Below are positions 17,592 to 26,768 of a stretch of DNA of 64,000 nt, piece by piece. The first letter of the stretch is position 1; each line of letters begins with the position of its first letter. Source of the DNA: UBA2589 sp965223235 (GTDB lineage: Bacteria; Gemmatimonadota; Gemmatimonadetes; Longimicrobiales; Gaopeijiaceae); assembly GCA_965223235.1 (NCBI GenBank), contig CBDCVV010000022.1, forward strand, positions 434,001-498,000. Direction: 5' to 3'. The notes below the pieces were generated by a model. It made no database searches and had not been told where the DNA came from. It was given only the letters and a program-made list of their open reading frames with translations. The position numbers and the translations under genes were made by a program.

Positions 17592-19607
17592 ATGAAGTGC
17601 ACTCGACGCCTCGCCTCGATCACGCCCCTTCTCATCGGCCTAGCCGCGTGCGGCGGCGACGGCCCGACAAACCCAACCGGCATCACCGGGGTCCGTGTCG
17701 AGGCACCGGGCACCCAAGTCCCCCTTGGCGCCTCACTCCAACTCGCGGCCTTCGTCGATCCTTCGAGCGAGCCGCAGGGCGTCTCTTGGAGTACGAGCGA
17801 TGCAGCGATCGCGGCGGTCGACGGCACTGGGCTCGTCACCGGGGTCTCAGCCGGCTCGGCCCAGATCACGGCAACGAGCACCGCGGATCCGGCTCGCTCG
17901 GCCAGTCTGACGCTCACGGTATCGCCATGTCCCCTGCCCCGAGAGGTATCGGGAGGGCCGATGAGCACCGATGCAACGTGGGAGAATTGGATCGAGCTCC
18001 CGGAGTGTGTGGACTATCTCGTGAAAGGCGGGATCACGAACTCGGGAGGGCTCCTGACGATCGAGCCCGGCGTACGGGCCGCATGGGAAGAGGGCACCCT
18101 CGTGATTCGTGGTAGCGGCGGGCTCCTCGCGGTCGGTACTGATACCGACCCGATCGTGCTCACAGGAACAGACTCGGTCCGCGGTCACTGGGGCGGCGTG
18201 TGGCTGGACGGAACCGCGCACGCAGAGAATCGACTCGAGTACATCACGATCGAGTATACCGGTGGCGGGAATCTGTCGGGATCGATCCGTAGGGGCAGTC
18301 TCATTATGACCGGATCTGAGACCTCACTCCTGCACACGACACTCCGTCAGAGCTCCGCACACGGCCTCACGATGAACTCCGGAGCAGTGCTCCGAACGCA
18401 CGGACAAAACAACCTGACCGAGAACGCTCTCGGACCCGCCTTCGTAAACACGTCACAAGCGCACTTCCTCGACCCGTTCTCCTCCGGGTTCGGCAACGAT
18501 GTCGACCACGTGCTGCTTCACGGGAACACGATCGACGAGATCGTAACGTGGGTGCCATTCGGAGACGCCTACGTCGTTCGAAAGCAGTCGGCCGAGCACG
18601 CCTTCGATGTCGAGGGTGGCACACTGAGGCTCGACCCCGGCGTCCGCATTCTGTTCGAGGAGAACATGGGAATGACTGTTTCTCCGAGCGGAGCGATCGA
18701 GGCCGAGGGTACGGTGGACGCTCCTGTGGTCTTCAGCGGCTTGGAAAGAACGCCCGGCTTCTGGTGGGGTGTCCGGATCTTCAGTGCTGACTCGATCAAT
18801 CGCTTCGACCACGTCCTGATCGAGTATGCGGGCAGCAACAGCCACTCGGGTTCGATCCAGCGGGCGAACCTCTTCCTGGACGAAGACGCGAGTATCGAGA
18901 TCACGAACTCGTTCATTCTGGACGGATCGGGCTACGGAATTCACGCGCGCCACAACGCCAAACTGCCGGGCTTCGCGAACAACGAGATATTTGGGCACGC
19001 CTTGGGCCCGGCGCACGTACGCGCCACCGTGGCCGCCGACCTCGACCCGACATCGACGTACATAGGCAACGCCCGTGACGTCATCGACGTGTACGCCTAC
19101 ACCTCCCGGATCACTGAGCCCACGGTCTGGGAAGACATTGGTGTGCCCTACGTGATCGTCGATACTCCGAACGGACTCTACGTCGACCTAGTGGACTTCA
19201 CGGTAGACGAGGGCACGGAGATCCTCTTCGCCGGGGACGTCGGACTTCTCGTCGAGGGAGGCAGTTTGACCTTCGATGGAACTGAGACCAACCCGATTCG
19301 CCTCGCAGGAGTGAACAACGCGTGGAAGGGGGTCCAGGTCTTCCGGAGTTCCGCCACGTTCACGTACACGACGATCGAGAGCGCCGGATCCTCGAGCTGG
19401 GGGGCGGTCCAACCATCCGGGGCGGTAACGATCAACACTGCATCGGATCAAGGCTCGTTCGCCTTCTTCGGAGAAGGCACCGGGCACACGGACACGGCCG
19501 GCGGATTGGGGATCGTGTTTGGTGCGGGCCAGACGACCGCGAACTGCGCGCCGATGACGCCTGTCCACGTTCCAGCCGGGGACCTACCGACCGACCATTG
19601 CAACTGA
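17592..19607 (+). CDS. lipoprotein with Ig-like BIG2 domain and three parallel beta-helix-like repeats
   Basis: 671 residues. Lipobox LIGLAAC with Cys20 makes this a lipoprotein on the cell surface or in the periplasm. Residues ~32-110 form a BIG2 Ig-like domain (GTQVPLGASLQLAAF, ITATSTADPARSASLTLTV). Then a ~170-residue unit occurs three times: GGLLTIEPGVR...HWGGVWLDG...LEYITIEYTGGG; GGTLRLDPGVR...WWGVRIFS...FDHVLIEYAGSN; and VDFTVDEGTEI...AWKGVQVF...FTYTTIESAG. Each copy predicts right-handed beta-helix coils; the third is shorter. Proteins of this type bind or are exposed to polysaccharide or other cells; ligand unknown. It is divergent from the PadR gene. Confidence 0.8.
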   Translation: MKCTRRLASITPLLIGLAACGGDGPTNPTGITGVRVEAPGTQVPLGASLQLAAFVDPSSEPQGVSWSTSDAAIAAVDGTGLVTGVSAGSAQITATSTADPARSASLTLTVSPCPLPREVSGGPMSTDATWENWIELPECVDYLVKGGITNSGGLLTIEPGVRAAWEEGTLVIRGSGGLLAVGTDTDPIVLTGTDSVRGHWGGVWLDGTAHAENRLEYITIEYTGGGNLSGSIRRGSLIMTGSETSLLHTTLRQSSAHGLTMNSGAVLRTHGQNNLTENALGPAFVNTSQAHFLDPFSSGFGNDVDHVLLHGNTIDEIVTWVPFGDAYVVRKQSAEHAFDVEGGTLRLDPGVRILFEENMGMTVSPSGAIEAEGTVDAPVVFSGLERTPGFWWGVRIFSADSINRFDHVLIEYAGSNSHSGSIQRANLFLDEDASIEITNSFILDGSGYGIHARHNAKLPGFANNEIFGHALGPAHVRATVAADLDPTSTYIGNARDVIDVYAYTSRITEPTVWEDIGVPYVIVDTPNGLYVDLVDFTVDEGTEILFAGDVGLLVEGGSLTFDGTETNPIRLAGVNNAWKGVQVFRSSATFTYTTIESAGSSSWGAVQPSGAVTINTASDQGSFAFFGEGTGHTDTAGGLGIVFGAGQTTANCAPMTPVHVPAGDLPTDHCN

Positions 19608-19697
19608 TCCTAGTCAGGCGAGACGTCTCGCTCGCTCCACTCCCCCTCGGTACGTTGGCGCCGTTTGGTATGATGCCCTCTCGACGGATCCGAGGTA

Positions 19698-20309
19698 TTG
19701 TCGAAAAGCTCAGAGAAGACGGCCGCAGACAGCGAGCCGGACATCACAGAGTTGGCTCGCCTTTGGAGCGAAGGAGACGAAGGGTCTCTCGAACGACTGA
19801 TCGAAGCGACGTATCCGGTCCTTCGCAGTCTCGCCCGTCGGCAGCTCAGCGGGGCTCCCGGCGACGTAACGCTGGATACGACCGCGCTCGTCCACGAGGC
19901 TTTTCTACGCTTCGCGCCTGGTGGCCACGATGGGCACCAATGGCCGAGTCGGGCTCACTTCTTCGCCTTCTGTGCTCGTGTGATGAGACGTACGGTCATC
20001 GACTTCGCACGCCGCTGCCAGGCCGAGAAAAGAGGGGGAAGTTGGGTTCGGGTGCCGCTCGACGACGACCATGTCGTCCAGCGCCAAGCAGCCGAAGTCC
20101 TCGCGATCGAGGAGGCGTTAGAGCTACTGGGCCGCGAGAGTGAGCGAATGGTGCAGATCGTCGAATGTCGATTCTTCGCAGGCCTTTCGATCGAGGAGAC
20201 CGCCGAGGCCGTAGGAACATCTCCCCGAACCGTCGTACGAGAATGGACGCGGGCACGGGCATACCTCCTCCGTTCGATCGAGCGAGATCCCGGACGTCCG
20301 AGCCCATGA
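19698..20309 (+). CDS. ECF RNA polymerase sigma factor
   Basis: 203 residues. Sigma2 is seen in SLERLIEATYPVLRSLARRQL and TTALVHEAFLRFAP, and sigma4 in VECRFFAGLSIEETAEAVGTS then VVREWTRARAYLL. The subclass is the one in which the sigma factor is encoded beside a Hanks-type kinase in Acidobacteriota/Gemmatimonadota, and no anti-sigma gene is present. The start is TTG at 19698; a shorter start is possible. Its stop overlaps the kinase start as ATGA, so both are coupled. Likely role: transcription of a small regulon after kinase action (inference). Confidence 0.85.
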   Translation: MSKSSEKTAADSEPDITELARLWSEGDEGSLERLIEATYPVLRSLARRQLSGAPGDVTLDTTALVHEAFLRFAPGGHDGHQWPSRAHFFAFCARVMRRTVIDFARRCQAEKRGGSWVRVPLDDDHVVQRQAAEVLAIEEALELLGRESERMVQIVECRFFAGLSIEETAEAVGTSPRTVVREWTRARAYLLRSIERDPGRPSP

Positions 20310-22948
20310 CGCACGACCCCGACCCAATCTGGCCGAGGTGGCGAGAGGTCGACGATCTCTTCGAGCTGCTGCTCGAGACCCCACCGGAAGAGCGGGACGC
20401 TCTCCTAGCCCGTTCGTGCGGAGATGATGTCGAACTGCTCGACGCCGTCCAAAGCCTTCTCGTCCTGACATCGCAAGCGTCGAACCTCGACGTAGCGCCA
20501 GGTGACGAACTCTTGCGAGCGGTCTGGTCTGACGGACCGGCAGAAGAGGATCTCTCCGGAATGCGGGTGGGTCGGTACGTGCTGGAGGAAGAAGTCGGGC
20601 GAGGGGGGATGGCCACCGTTTACTCCGCGGAACGGGCTGACGGCGCGTATCACCAGAAAGTCGCCGTGAAGGTCCTTCGAAGGGGACTCGACACGGACCG
20701 CGTCATCCGGCGCTTTATCGCTGAGCGGCAGATTCTCTCCGGTCTAGAGCATCCGAACATCGCCCGCCTCCTCGACGGGGGAAGCACGGAGGACGGACGT
20801 CCGTACCTCGTCACCGAGTACGTCGACGGAGCGCCCATCACGGAGTGGGCCGATTCGGAACGCTTGTCCACTGAGCGTCGCCTGGATCTCTTCGACCAAG
20901 TGCTCGCCGCCGTCGGTGAGGCGCACCGGAGACTCGTCGTCCACAGGGACCTAAAACCGTCCAACGTCCTCGTCGACGGCGAGGGTCGAGTTCGACTCCT
21001 CGATTTCGGCATCGCCAAGCTCCTCGACCTCGATCCCGACGAAGCCATCACGGAGGTGGGCGACGCCCCGCTTACACGGCGGTACGCGAGTCCTGAACAG
21101 CTGCGCGGTGAACCCGTCACGGTGTCCACGGACGTGTACCAGCTCGGGCTCCTGCTTCATGTACTCCTCACGGGCCTACACCCGACTGGGCGTCACCTTT
21201 CACAGCCGCTCAGCGACCGCCCCCCGACACTCCCGAGCCGAGCACTAAGTGGCACGTCGACAGAAGAAGAGAGTGTTCTCGCACAGCATCGAGGAACGAC
21301 GCCAACCGCCCTGAGGCAAACGCTGCAGGGTGACCTCGACGTCATCGTAGCGAAGTGCCTCTCGCCGACCGTTTCAGATCGATACCGCTCGGTCGAAGAA
21401 ATCGCGTCCGACCTCAGACGCCACCGAGACGGACGGCCGATTCGTGCTCGGCCCGCACCGTGGACGCTCCGGCTGCGAAAGTGGACGAGGCGGAACCGGT
21501 GGGCCGTCCCGGTCGCGGTGGTCGGAGTGACGGGAGCGTCGATATGGGCGAGTACGATCGTTGTATCTCAGAGGCAGCTGAGGAGCGAGCGAAATCAGGC
21601 CCGTGCTGAAGCTCAGCGTGCGGAGCTGATGCGCTCCTTCCTCGTGGATCTCCTTGAAACGTCGGACCCCTTCGGCGACACTGGCGGCAGCGGCGGCCCT
21701 GAGCCCAGCATCTCTGACATTCTCGTGCCCGCCGGCGAACGACTCCAAAGCGAGCTAGCGACGGAACCAGCCCTCCAGGCTGACCTTCTCACGACCGTCG
21801 CGTCTATCCTCTACGGGCGGCAAGGGCCCAGCAGCAGTCGATCCTTCGTCGACAGCGCAGTCGCAATCCGTCAACGAAACTCGCTCACGAACACACCGGG
21901 CTACGCACGCGACCTTGAAACGCTCGCGACGTACGTTCGTGCGGAGTCGCCGGACTCAGCGAACGAGCTCTTGGAACGCGCGATCGCTACGCTGCGCACC
22001 ACGACAGAGCCTGGGGATGCACGGCTCGCGCACGCTCTGGCCGAGCTGCAGTGGCTCCGAATCAATCACACCGGAGTCGTGGACGGTGCGCCCGGGGAGG
22101 AAGCGCTCGCCATTTACGAGAGCGCGGGCCCAGAGCACCAGATCGATCTTGCCGACGTACTGGGCCATCTCTCGTATGTCTATCAAGAAGTAGGGCGCCC
22201 GGAGGAAGCACTGGCCGCCGCCGATCGAGCGCATGAGATCATGCAGGGCGCCTTCGGGAATGACCACGCCCGCACCGCCCTCGCAGCCACCAAACTCGGC
22301 CAACTGTTTGGGGACCAAGGGCGGCACGAGGAAGCTGAGCCCTTGCTCCGTGCGAGCGCTCTTACACTCGAGGAGACCGCCGGTCGGGCGCACAGCCAGA
22401 CGCTAACTGTCCGCAACAATCTCGCAGTGACCCTCCGGGCGATGGGCCGTCACCAAGACGCCGTGACTGAACTGCGCGCACTCGTCGAAGCCCGACAGTC
22501 GGCAGACGGCGAAACGATCACCCGGGGCCTCGCCGATAACTACCAGAACCTCGCAGCCAGTCTGAAAGAGCTGGGACAGTACGAGGAAGCCGACTCGATG
22601 TCCGCGCTTGCCCACACCGTCTACAGCCGCACGACGCCGGAGGGCCACTACCTCCGCGGACTCCCACTCCTCACCAGAGCGGAGATCCAGCTTCTCCGGG
22701 ACCGGCCCTCCACCGCCTTGGAAACCGCCCGCGAAGCCCTCCGAATCCTCGAGCCCGCGCTCCCCGATGGGCACTACGCCACCGAGGTGGCTCGATGCCG
22801 GCTCGGGATCGCCCAGCTTCTCCTTGGCTCGTCCGAGCTCGGACTGACAAACATCGACTCAGCTCTTGTGACGCTCGCGGAAGACGATCGAGCGCCAGAG
22901 GCCTATGTCACCGAGTGCCGCCGTGCGGCCGAATCGGGATCGCGCTGA
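20306..22948 (+). CDS. membrane Ser/Thr protein kinase with TPR sensor region
   Basis: 880 residues. The N-terminal leader (WREVDDLFELLLETPPEERDALL) is shared with the other sigma-linked kinase. The kinase domain runs ~91-365: GRGGMATVY glycine loop, Lys122, HRDLKPSN with Asp205, DFG at 223, SPEQLRGEP activation segment. A single membrane helix lies at ~388-405 (WAVPVAVVGVTGASIWAS), followed by a short coiled segment and TPR repeats to the end (e.g. EEALAAADRAHEIMQGAFG, EEAEPLLRASALTLEE). The topology puts the kinase inside and the TPR region outside the cytoplasm. Start at 20306 chosen from the ATGA overlap with the ECF sigma gene; the longer frame is a shadow of that gene. Confidence 0.9.
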   Translation: MTHDPDPIWPRWREVDDLFELLLETPPEERDALLARSCGDDVELLDAVQSLLVLTSQASNLDVAPGDELLRAVWSDGPAEEDLSGMRVGRYVLEEEVGRGGMATVYSAERADGAYHQKVAVKVLRRGLDTDRVIRRFIAERQILSGLEHPNIARLLDGGSTEDGRPYLVTEYVDGAPITEWADSERLSTERRLDLFDQVLAAVGEAHRRLVVHRDLKPSNVLVDGEGRVRLLDFGIAKLLDLDPDEAITEVGDAPLTRRYASPEQLRGEPVTVSTDVYQLGLLLHVLLTGLHPTGRHLSQPLSDRPPTLPSRALSGTSTEEESVLAQHRGTTPTALRQTLQGDLDVIVAKCLSPTVSDRYRSVEEIASDLRRHRDGRPIRARPAPWTLRLRKWTRRNRWAVPVAVVGVTGASIWASTIVVSQRQLRSERNQARAEAQRAELMRSFLVDLLETSDPFGDTGGSGGPEPSISDILVPAGERLQSELATEPALQADLLTTVASILYGRQGPSSSRSFVDSAVAIRQRNSLTNTPGYARDLETLATYVRAESPDSANELLERAIATLRTTTEPGDARLAHALAELQWLRINHTGVVDGAPGEEALAIYESAGPEHQIDLADVLGHLSYVYQEVGRPEEALAAADRAHEIMQGAFGNDHARTALAATKLGQLFGDQGRHEEAEPLLRASALTLEETAGRAHSQTLTVRNNLAVTLRAMGRHQDAVTELRALVEARQSADGETITRGLADNYQNLAASLKELGQYEEADSMSALAHTVYSRTTPEGHYLRGLPLLTRAEIQLLRDRPSTALETAREALRILEPALPDGHYATEVARCRLGIAQLLLGSSELGLTNIDSALVTLAEDDRAPEAYVTECRRAAESGSR

Positions 22949-23011
22949 GCCGCACCCAGCAAGACACCGCTTGGGCTCAATCCATCCTGTGATACGACGG
23001 AACCGGGCCGA

Positions 23012-24010
23012 TCACACACCGCCCCTCATGCGCTCCAATTCCGTCAGGAGCTGCCGCCCAGCCCGATGATCGGGATGGCCTTCGAGCCACCTTCGCGCAA
23101 TCTCAAGACCTCTTGTTTGGTCGCCTTGATCGAACACGGCGTACGCGAGGCTCTCGTGTGACGGGAAGGAAGCGGGATGCTCTGTGAAGTTCAGCTCGAA
23201 GAGGAGCAACGCTGCAGCTTGACGATCGGAGCGGTATAGCTGCCAAGCGAGTCCATCCAAGACCAACGGTTGGAACGCATCCTCGGGGTGTTCCTCCTTC
23301 AGGGCGGCGTAGCGGGCAAGCATCGCTTCGTTCCCACCACTATCGAGGGCTTGAAGTAGCCGGAGTCGCATGAGACCGGCATGCGCAGCCGGATCGTCCG
23401 AGTACTCGATGTTCAGCTGGTGCACACGGGCCGCGTCCTCTTCCTCGCCTGACGTGGCGAGTCGGCCAGCTACCTCGATCAGCGTGGAGAGCCGGAAGTC
23501 GTATGCGTCGGCCTCGTAGTACCGCGCCCTCGCCGCTCGGTACGTACTCTCGAGCGAAGCGATTCCGCCTTGGTCGTACTCGGAGAGCAGCAGGTCTCCG
23601 AGGGGCATGGGATTCAGTCGACCCGCATGGCACGTCGTACATCCGACTTCCACGCCACGCGCACCATCGAGTGAAGCCAGGTGCTGTTCGTTGATCGCAC
23701 GTACCATCGCCATCATCACGCGGGCCTGTTCCTTGGCCGGCTTCTCGTCGGAAGCATAGTCCCACTCGCTGCGCGGGACTTCGAGCGAACCGGCGTGGCA
23801 GTGGAGGCACCCCTCCCCCGCCCGCCTGGGCAGTCCCAGTCCGGCGAGGTGATCCAACATCACCTGGCCGAGTTCGGCTCGAGAGATGTCAGACGGTAGC
23901 ACGCGGAGGTTCGTGTACCCGTTGTCCTCTTGACCTTCTAGCTCAGCGCCGAAGGCCGTGCATACAACCCAAGCAACGCCCACGATCCAGCTTGTACCCG
24001 ACCACCTCAT
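23012..24010 (-). CDS. reaction-centre-type diheme cytochrome c with C-terminal TPR-like region
   Basis: 332 residues with a cleavable signal peptide (residues ~1-25). The segment NLRVLPSDISRAELGQVM, then CLHCH (68-72), DYASDEKPAKEQARVMMAMVRAINEQH, and CTTCH (124-128) matches the CytoC_RC family (photosynthetic reaction centre cytochrome c subunit). Only two heme sites are present where photosynthetic subunits have four. The C-terminal half (VHQLNIEYSDDPAAHAGLM, PASFPSHESLAYAVFDQGDQ, GLEIARRWLEGHPDHRAGR) looks like TPR helices. Non-phototrophs carry such proteins as periplasmic electron carriers. Start at 24010 has a strong GGGAGG site; a longer frame to 24190 overlaps the next gene. Convergent with the kinase gene. 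Confidence 0.8.
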   Translation of the reverse strand: MRWSGTSWIVGVAWVVCTAFGAELEGQEDNGYTNLRVLPSDISRAELGQVMLDHLAGLGLPRRAGEGCLHCHAGSLEVPRSEWDYASDEKPAKEQARVMMAMVRAINEQHLASLDGARGVEVGCTTCHAGRLNPMPLGDLLLSEYDQGGIASLESTYRAARARYYEADAYDFRLSTLIEVAGRLATSGEEEDAARVHQLNIEYSDDPAAHAGLMRLRLLQALDSGGNEAMLARYAALKEEHPEDAFQPLVLDGLAWQLYRSDRQAAALLLFELNFTEHPASFPSHESLAYAVFDQGDQTRGLEIARRWLEGHPDHRAGRQLLTELERMRGGV

Positions 24011-24038
24011 CACCACCACCTCCCTGTGGACCTTTGAG

Positions 24039-25037
24039 CTACATCTTCGGTTCCGCTGTGATATATGTCCACGACGCCCCGAACTCGAACGCGTCGCCAA
24101 ACGCTCGGTCCATCGAGGCGCGCATGAGTCCGACTCGATCCTCCACAACAGCCGGTGTGGCATTGGTACCCGTGATCTTCTCAGCACCACCGACCCATCC
24201 GAGGACCCCCTCGTGATAGACCTTCAAGAAGTCGAACCATTCCGTGACACGCGCAGGAATCCGGCGGTGTCGTACGCTCGAGATCTCGAAACCCGACGAG
24301 CGTAGCGCGGCCAGGTAGTGATCGAGCGGCCGCACGGGCAAGAAGTACTTCCGCCGCAGCACGTCATGAGCGGTCATGTACTCCTGATCCTCAAGCACCG
24401 CACGGTAGGCTTCGTAGGAATCATCCTCTTGGACGATTCGGATCGCCGTCTCGTGGATCACCTCCACCGTCTCGTCGATGATCCACTCATCATCCGGCAG
24501 GTCCGGGTTCCCAATGTTGCCCGATTGGATAAAGACCCGACCGGAGGGGCGGAGGAGCCTACGCCACGCCTCGAGCGTCTCAGAAAGATTGAAGTAGAGA
24601 TGGATCGCGTTCGTGGACACGACACCGTCGACGCCGCGCTCTACGATCTCAGGGCCAACGACCTCATCCACTCGCTCCAACCTCTTCTCATCCCGTAGAT
24701 AGCGGATGAGTCTGAACGCCATCCTCGGCTCGTCGCGGAACTTCTCGAGCGCGAGGCGAAGAAACTTCGGCGACGAGTCCACGATGACGACACCCACGTC
24801 TTTCGGGCCGATCCGATCGAGGAGCCGCTTCCCAAAGATGCCGGTGCCCCCCGAGTAATCGACGATGATGTCGCCTCTGCGCACGTAGTCGCCGACCTGC
24901 TCGACCGTGTGATCGAGATTGGAATACCACCCGTGATTCTCGACCGAATCGTAGTTGAGAGCGAGATCCTCGAGCGATTCGTGAACCCATTCCGACTGCG
25001 GGATCCGGGGAAAGGATGCGGGCCAGGTTGCGGTCAT
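24039..25037 (-). CDS. class I SAM-dependent methyltransferase
   Basis: 332 residues, cytoplasmic. The SAM-binding motif I is DIIVDYSGGTGIFGKRLLDR, with motif II at VVIVDSSPKFLRLAL and motif IV/V at VDGVVSTNAIHLYFNLSETL then LLRPSGRVFIQSGNIG. The acceptor is unknown; the C-terminal ~120 residues are not diagnostic. ATG at 25037 is preferred because GGAG lies five bases upstream; the ORF could extend 15 residues to 25082. It is 28 bases upstream of the cytochrome gene on the same strand, so they may share a transcript. Confidence 0.8.
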   Translation of the reverse strand: MTATWPASFPRIPQSEWVHESLEDLALNYDSVENHGWYSNLDHTVEQVGDYVRRGDIIVDYSGGTGIFGKRLLDRIGPKDVGVVIVDSSPKFLRLALEKFRDEPRMAFRLIRYLRDEKRLERVDEVVGPEIVERGVDGVVSTNAIHLYFNLSETLEAWRRLLRPSGRVFIQSGNIGNPDLPDDEWIIDETVEVIHETAIRIVQEDDSYEAYRAVLEDQEYMTAHDVLRRKYFLPVRPLDHYLAALRSSGFEISSVRHRRIPARVTEWFDFLKVYHEGVLGWVGGAEKITGTNATPAVVEDRVGLMRASMDRAFGDAFEFGASWTYITAEPKM

Positions 25038-25176
25038 GGGTACTCCAATTGGGGGTCGCACAAAGTGCTCGACGGACAACATGACTTGGTGGGCCGAGGG
25101 CGCGCGTGCATAGAGAGCCGCTTCACCCCACCTTCTCCGCGCCAGTTATCCAGCACTCACCCCGAGAGGATAGCCC

Positions 25177-26730
25177 GTGTCCACGGAGCAAGCCACGTCG
25201 TCGAAACCGAGCCGCATCGACCGGATGCTGAACGTCATTGAGGCGGTCGGGAACAAGCTCCCTGACCCCGCCGTCCTCTTCGTCATCAGCCTCTTCCTCG
25301 TGTGGGGCCTGTCGTGGCTCCTCTCAGGTGTGTCCTTCACCGAGCTCGATCCGCGCACGGGCGAGGCCATCGCGGTTAACAACCTCCTAACCGGAGCCGG
25401 CCTCGCTACGTTCCTGGCCGGTATGGTGCAGACCTTCACGACCTTCCCACCGTTGGGGGTCGTTTTGGTGGCGATGCTCGGGATCGGCGTTGCCGAGCAT
25501 GGCGGCTACATCAATGCCGCCTTGCGAATCGTCCTCGGGGTCACGCCAAAGGCGCTCCTTACGCCCATGCTCATCCTCGTCGCGATCGTGAGCCACACAG
25601 CGACGGATGCCGGGTACGTGCTGGTGATCCCCCTCGGAGGCGTGATCTACTACGCCGCCGGTCGGCACCCTCTCGCTGGTATCGCAGCTGCCTTCGCCGG
25701 GGTTTCCGGTGGCTTCTCTGCCAACTTCATCCCTTCCGGCATCGATCCGCTACTGCAGGGCTTCACCCAAGGCGCCGCTCAGATCATCGACCCTGCCATG
25801 CAGGTGAACCCGCTCAACAACTGGTTCTTCACTTCGGCTTCGAGTGTACTGATCGTGCTCGTGGGCTGGTATCTCACCGATCGCGTTGTCGAGCCCCGGC
25901 TCGCCAGCACGACGGTCGACGGGGACGCGGACGAGATGCCGGAGATGAAAGAGATCGACGGCCGAGAACGCAAAGCCTTCTGGCTCGCGACCGCCGTCAT
26001 GGTTGGAGGAGTCTCACTTCTCTGGTTCTCTGCCGCACCCGTGACCTCGCCGCTCCGCTCTCCGGAAGGGGAGCTCACCGCGTTTTCCGCGCCCCTGATG
26101 CAGTCGATCGTCCCTCTGATCTTCCTCCTCTTCATGATCCCGGGCACCGTATACGGATACGCGGCAGGCACGTTCAAGGAGAGTAAGGACGTGATCGACG
26201 CGATGACGAAAGCGATGAGCCAGATGAGCTACTACATCGTCATGGCCTTCTTCTGCGCTCTCTTCATATCCGCGTTCGGAACGTCGAATCTCGGCGCCCT
26301 TATGGCTGTAAAGGGAGCGAACTTCCTGCAACAGCTCGCGCTCCCGGCCGGCTTCACGATCGTAGGCATCATCTTCCTCACCGGCTTCGTGAACCTTGCG
26401 GTCGGCTCGGCGTCTGCGAAGTGGGCACTCCTGGCTCCGATCTTCGTGCCGATGCTCATGCAGCTCGGCATCAGCCCGGACCTTACGCAGGCGGCGTATC
26501 GCGTGGGGGATTCGACCACGAACATCATCACCCCACTCATGCCGTACTTCCCGTTAGTGGTCGTGTACTGCCAGCGCTACGTGAAATCGCTCGGCATCGG
26601 GACACTCGTTTCGATCATGCTCCCTTACTCGATGTTCTTCATCGTGCTCTGGTCGATCTTCTTGCTCGCGTACTGGGGACTGGGAATTCCACTCGGCTTG
26701 CAGGCGAGCTACGGGTACCCGGCGGGATAG
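25177..26730 (+). CDS. abgT: AbgT-family transporter
   Basis: 517 residues, about 12 membrane helices. Family landmarks: RMLNVIEAVGNKLPDPAVLFVI at the start, NNLLTGAGLATFLAGMVQTF, SHTATDAGYVLVIPLGGVIYY, FAGVSGGFSANFIPSGIDPLL, FVNLAVGSASAKWALLAPIF and DSTTNIITPLMPYFPLVVVY. AbgT proteins import p-aminobenzoyl-glutamate in Escherichia coli or export sulfonamides/folate intermediates in other bacteria, driven by protons or sodium. Which applies here is unknown. Start is GTG 25177. It ends convergently with the small secreted-protein gene, with a hairpin between. Confidence 0.9.
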   Translation: MSTEQATSSKPSRIDRMLNVIEAVGNKLPDPAVLFVISLFLVWGLSWLLSGVSFTELDPRTGEAIAVNNLLTGAGLATFLAGMVQTFTTFPPLGVVLVAMLGIGVAEHGGYINAALRIVLGVTPKALLTPMLILVAIVSHTATDAGYVLVIPLGGVIYYAAGRHPLAGIAAAFAGVSGGFSANFIPSGIDPLLQGFTQGAAQIIDPAMQVNPLNNWFFTSASSVLIVLVGWYLTDRVVEPRLASTTVDGDADEMPEMKEIDGRERKAFWLATAVMVGGVSLLWFSAAPVTSPLRSPEGELTAFSAPLMQSIVPLIFLLFMIPGTVYGYAAGTFKESKDVIDAMTKAMSQMSYYIVMAFFCALFISAFGTSNLGALMAVKGANFLQQLALPAGFTIVGIIFLTGFVNLAVGSASAKWALLAPIFVPMLMQLGISPDLTQAAYRVGDSTTNIITPLMPYFPLVVVYCQRYVKSLGIGTLVSIMLPYSMFFIVLWSIFLLAYWGLGIPLGLQASYGYPAG

Positions 26731-26732
26731 GG

Positions 26733-26762
26733 GGGCAAGAGGGCTCGCACACCCGTTTGCCC
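26733..26762. terminator. hairpin between convergent genes
   Basis: GGGCAA (26733-26738) pairs with TTGCCC (26757-26762), and an inner GGG/CCC can extend the stem. The site lies in the 38-base gap between two convergent stop codons. No T-run follows, so it may end transcription weakly in both directions. Confidence 0.4.
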
Positions 26763-26768
26763 GGCGGC

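Noticed and set aside
17093..17968. 291-residue frame as a longer PadR
   Set aside because: Only the last 110 residues match PadR; the rest overlaps the divergent lipoprotein gene and reads as a shadow frame.
22949..23011. Terminator between the kinase and cytochrome genes
   Set aside because: CCCAGC/GCTTGGG pairs only with a bulge and there is no T-run.
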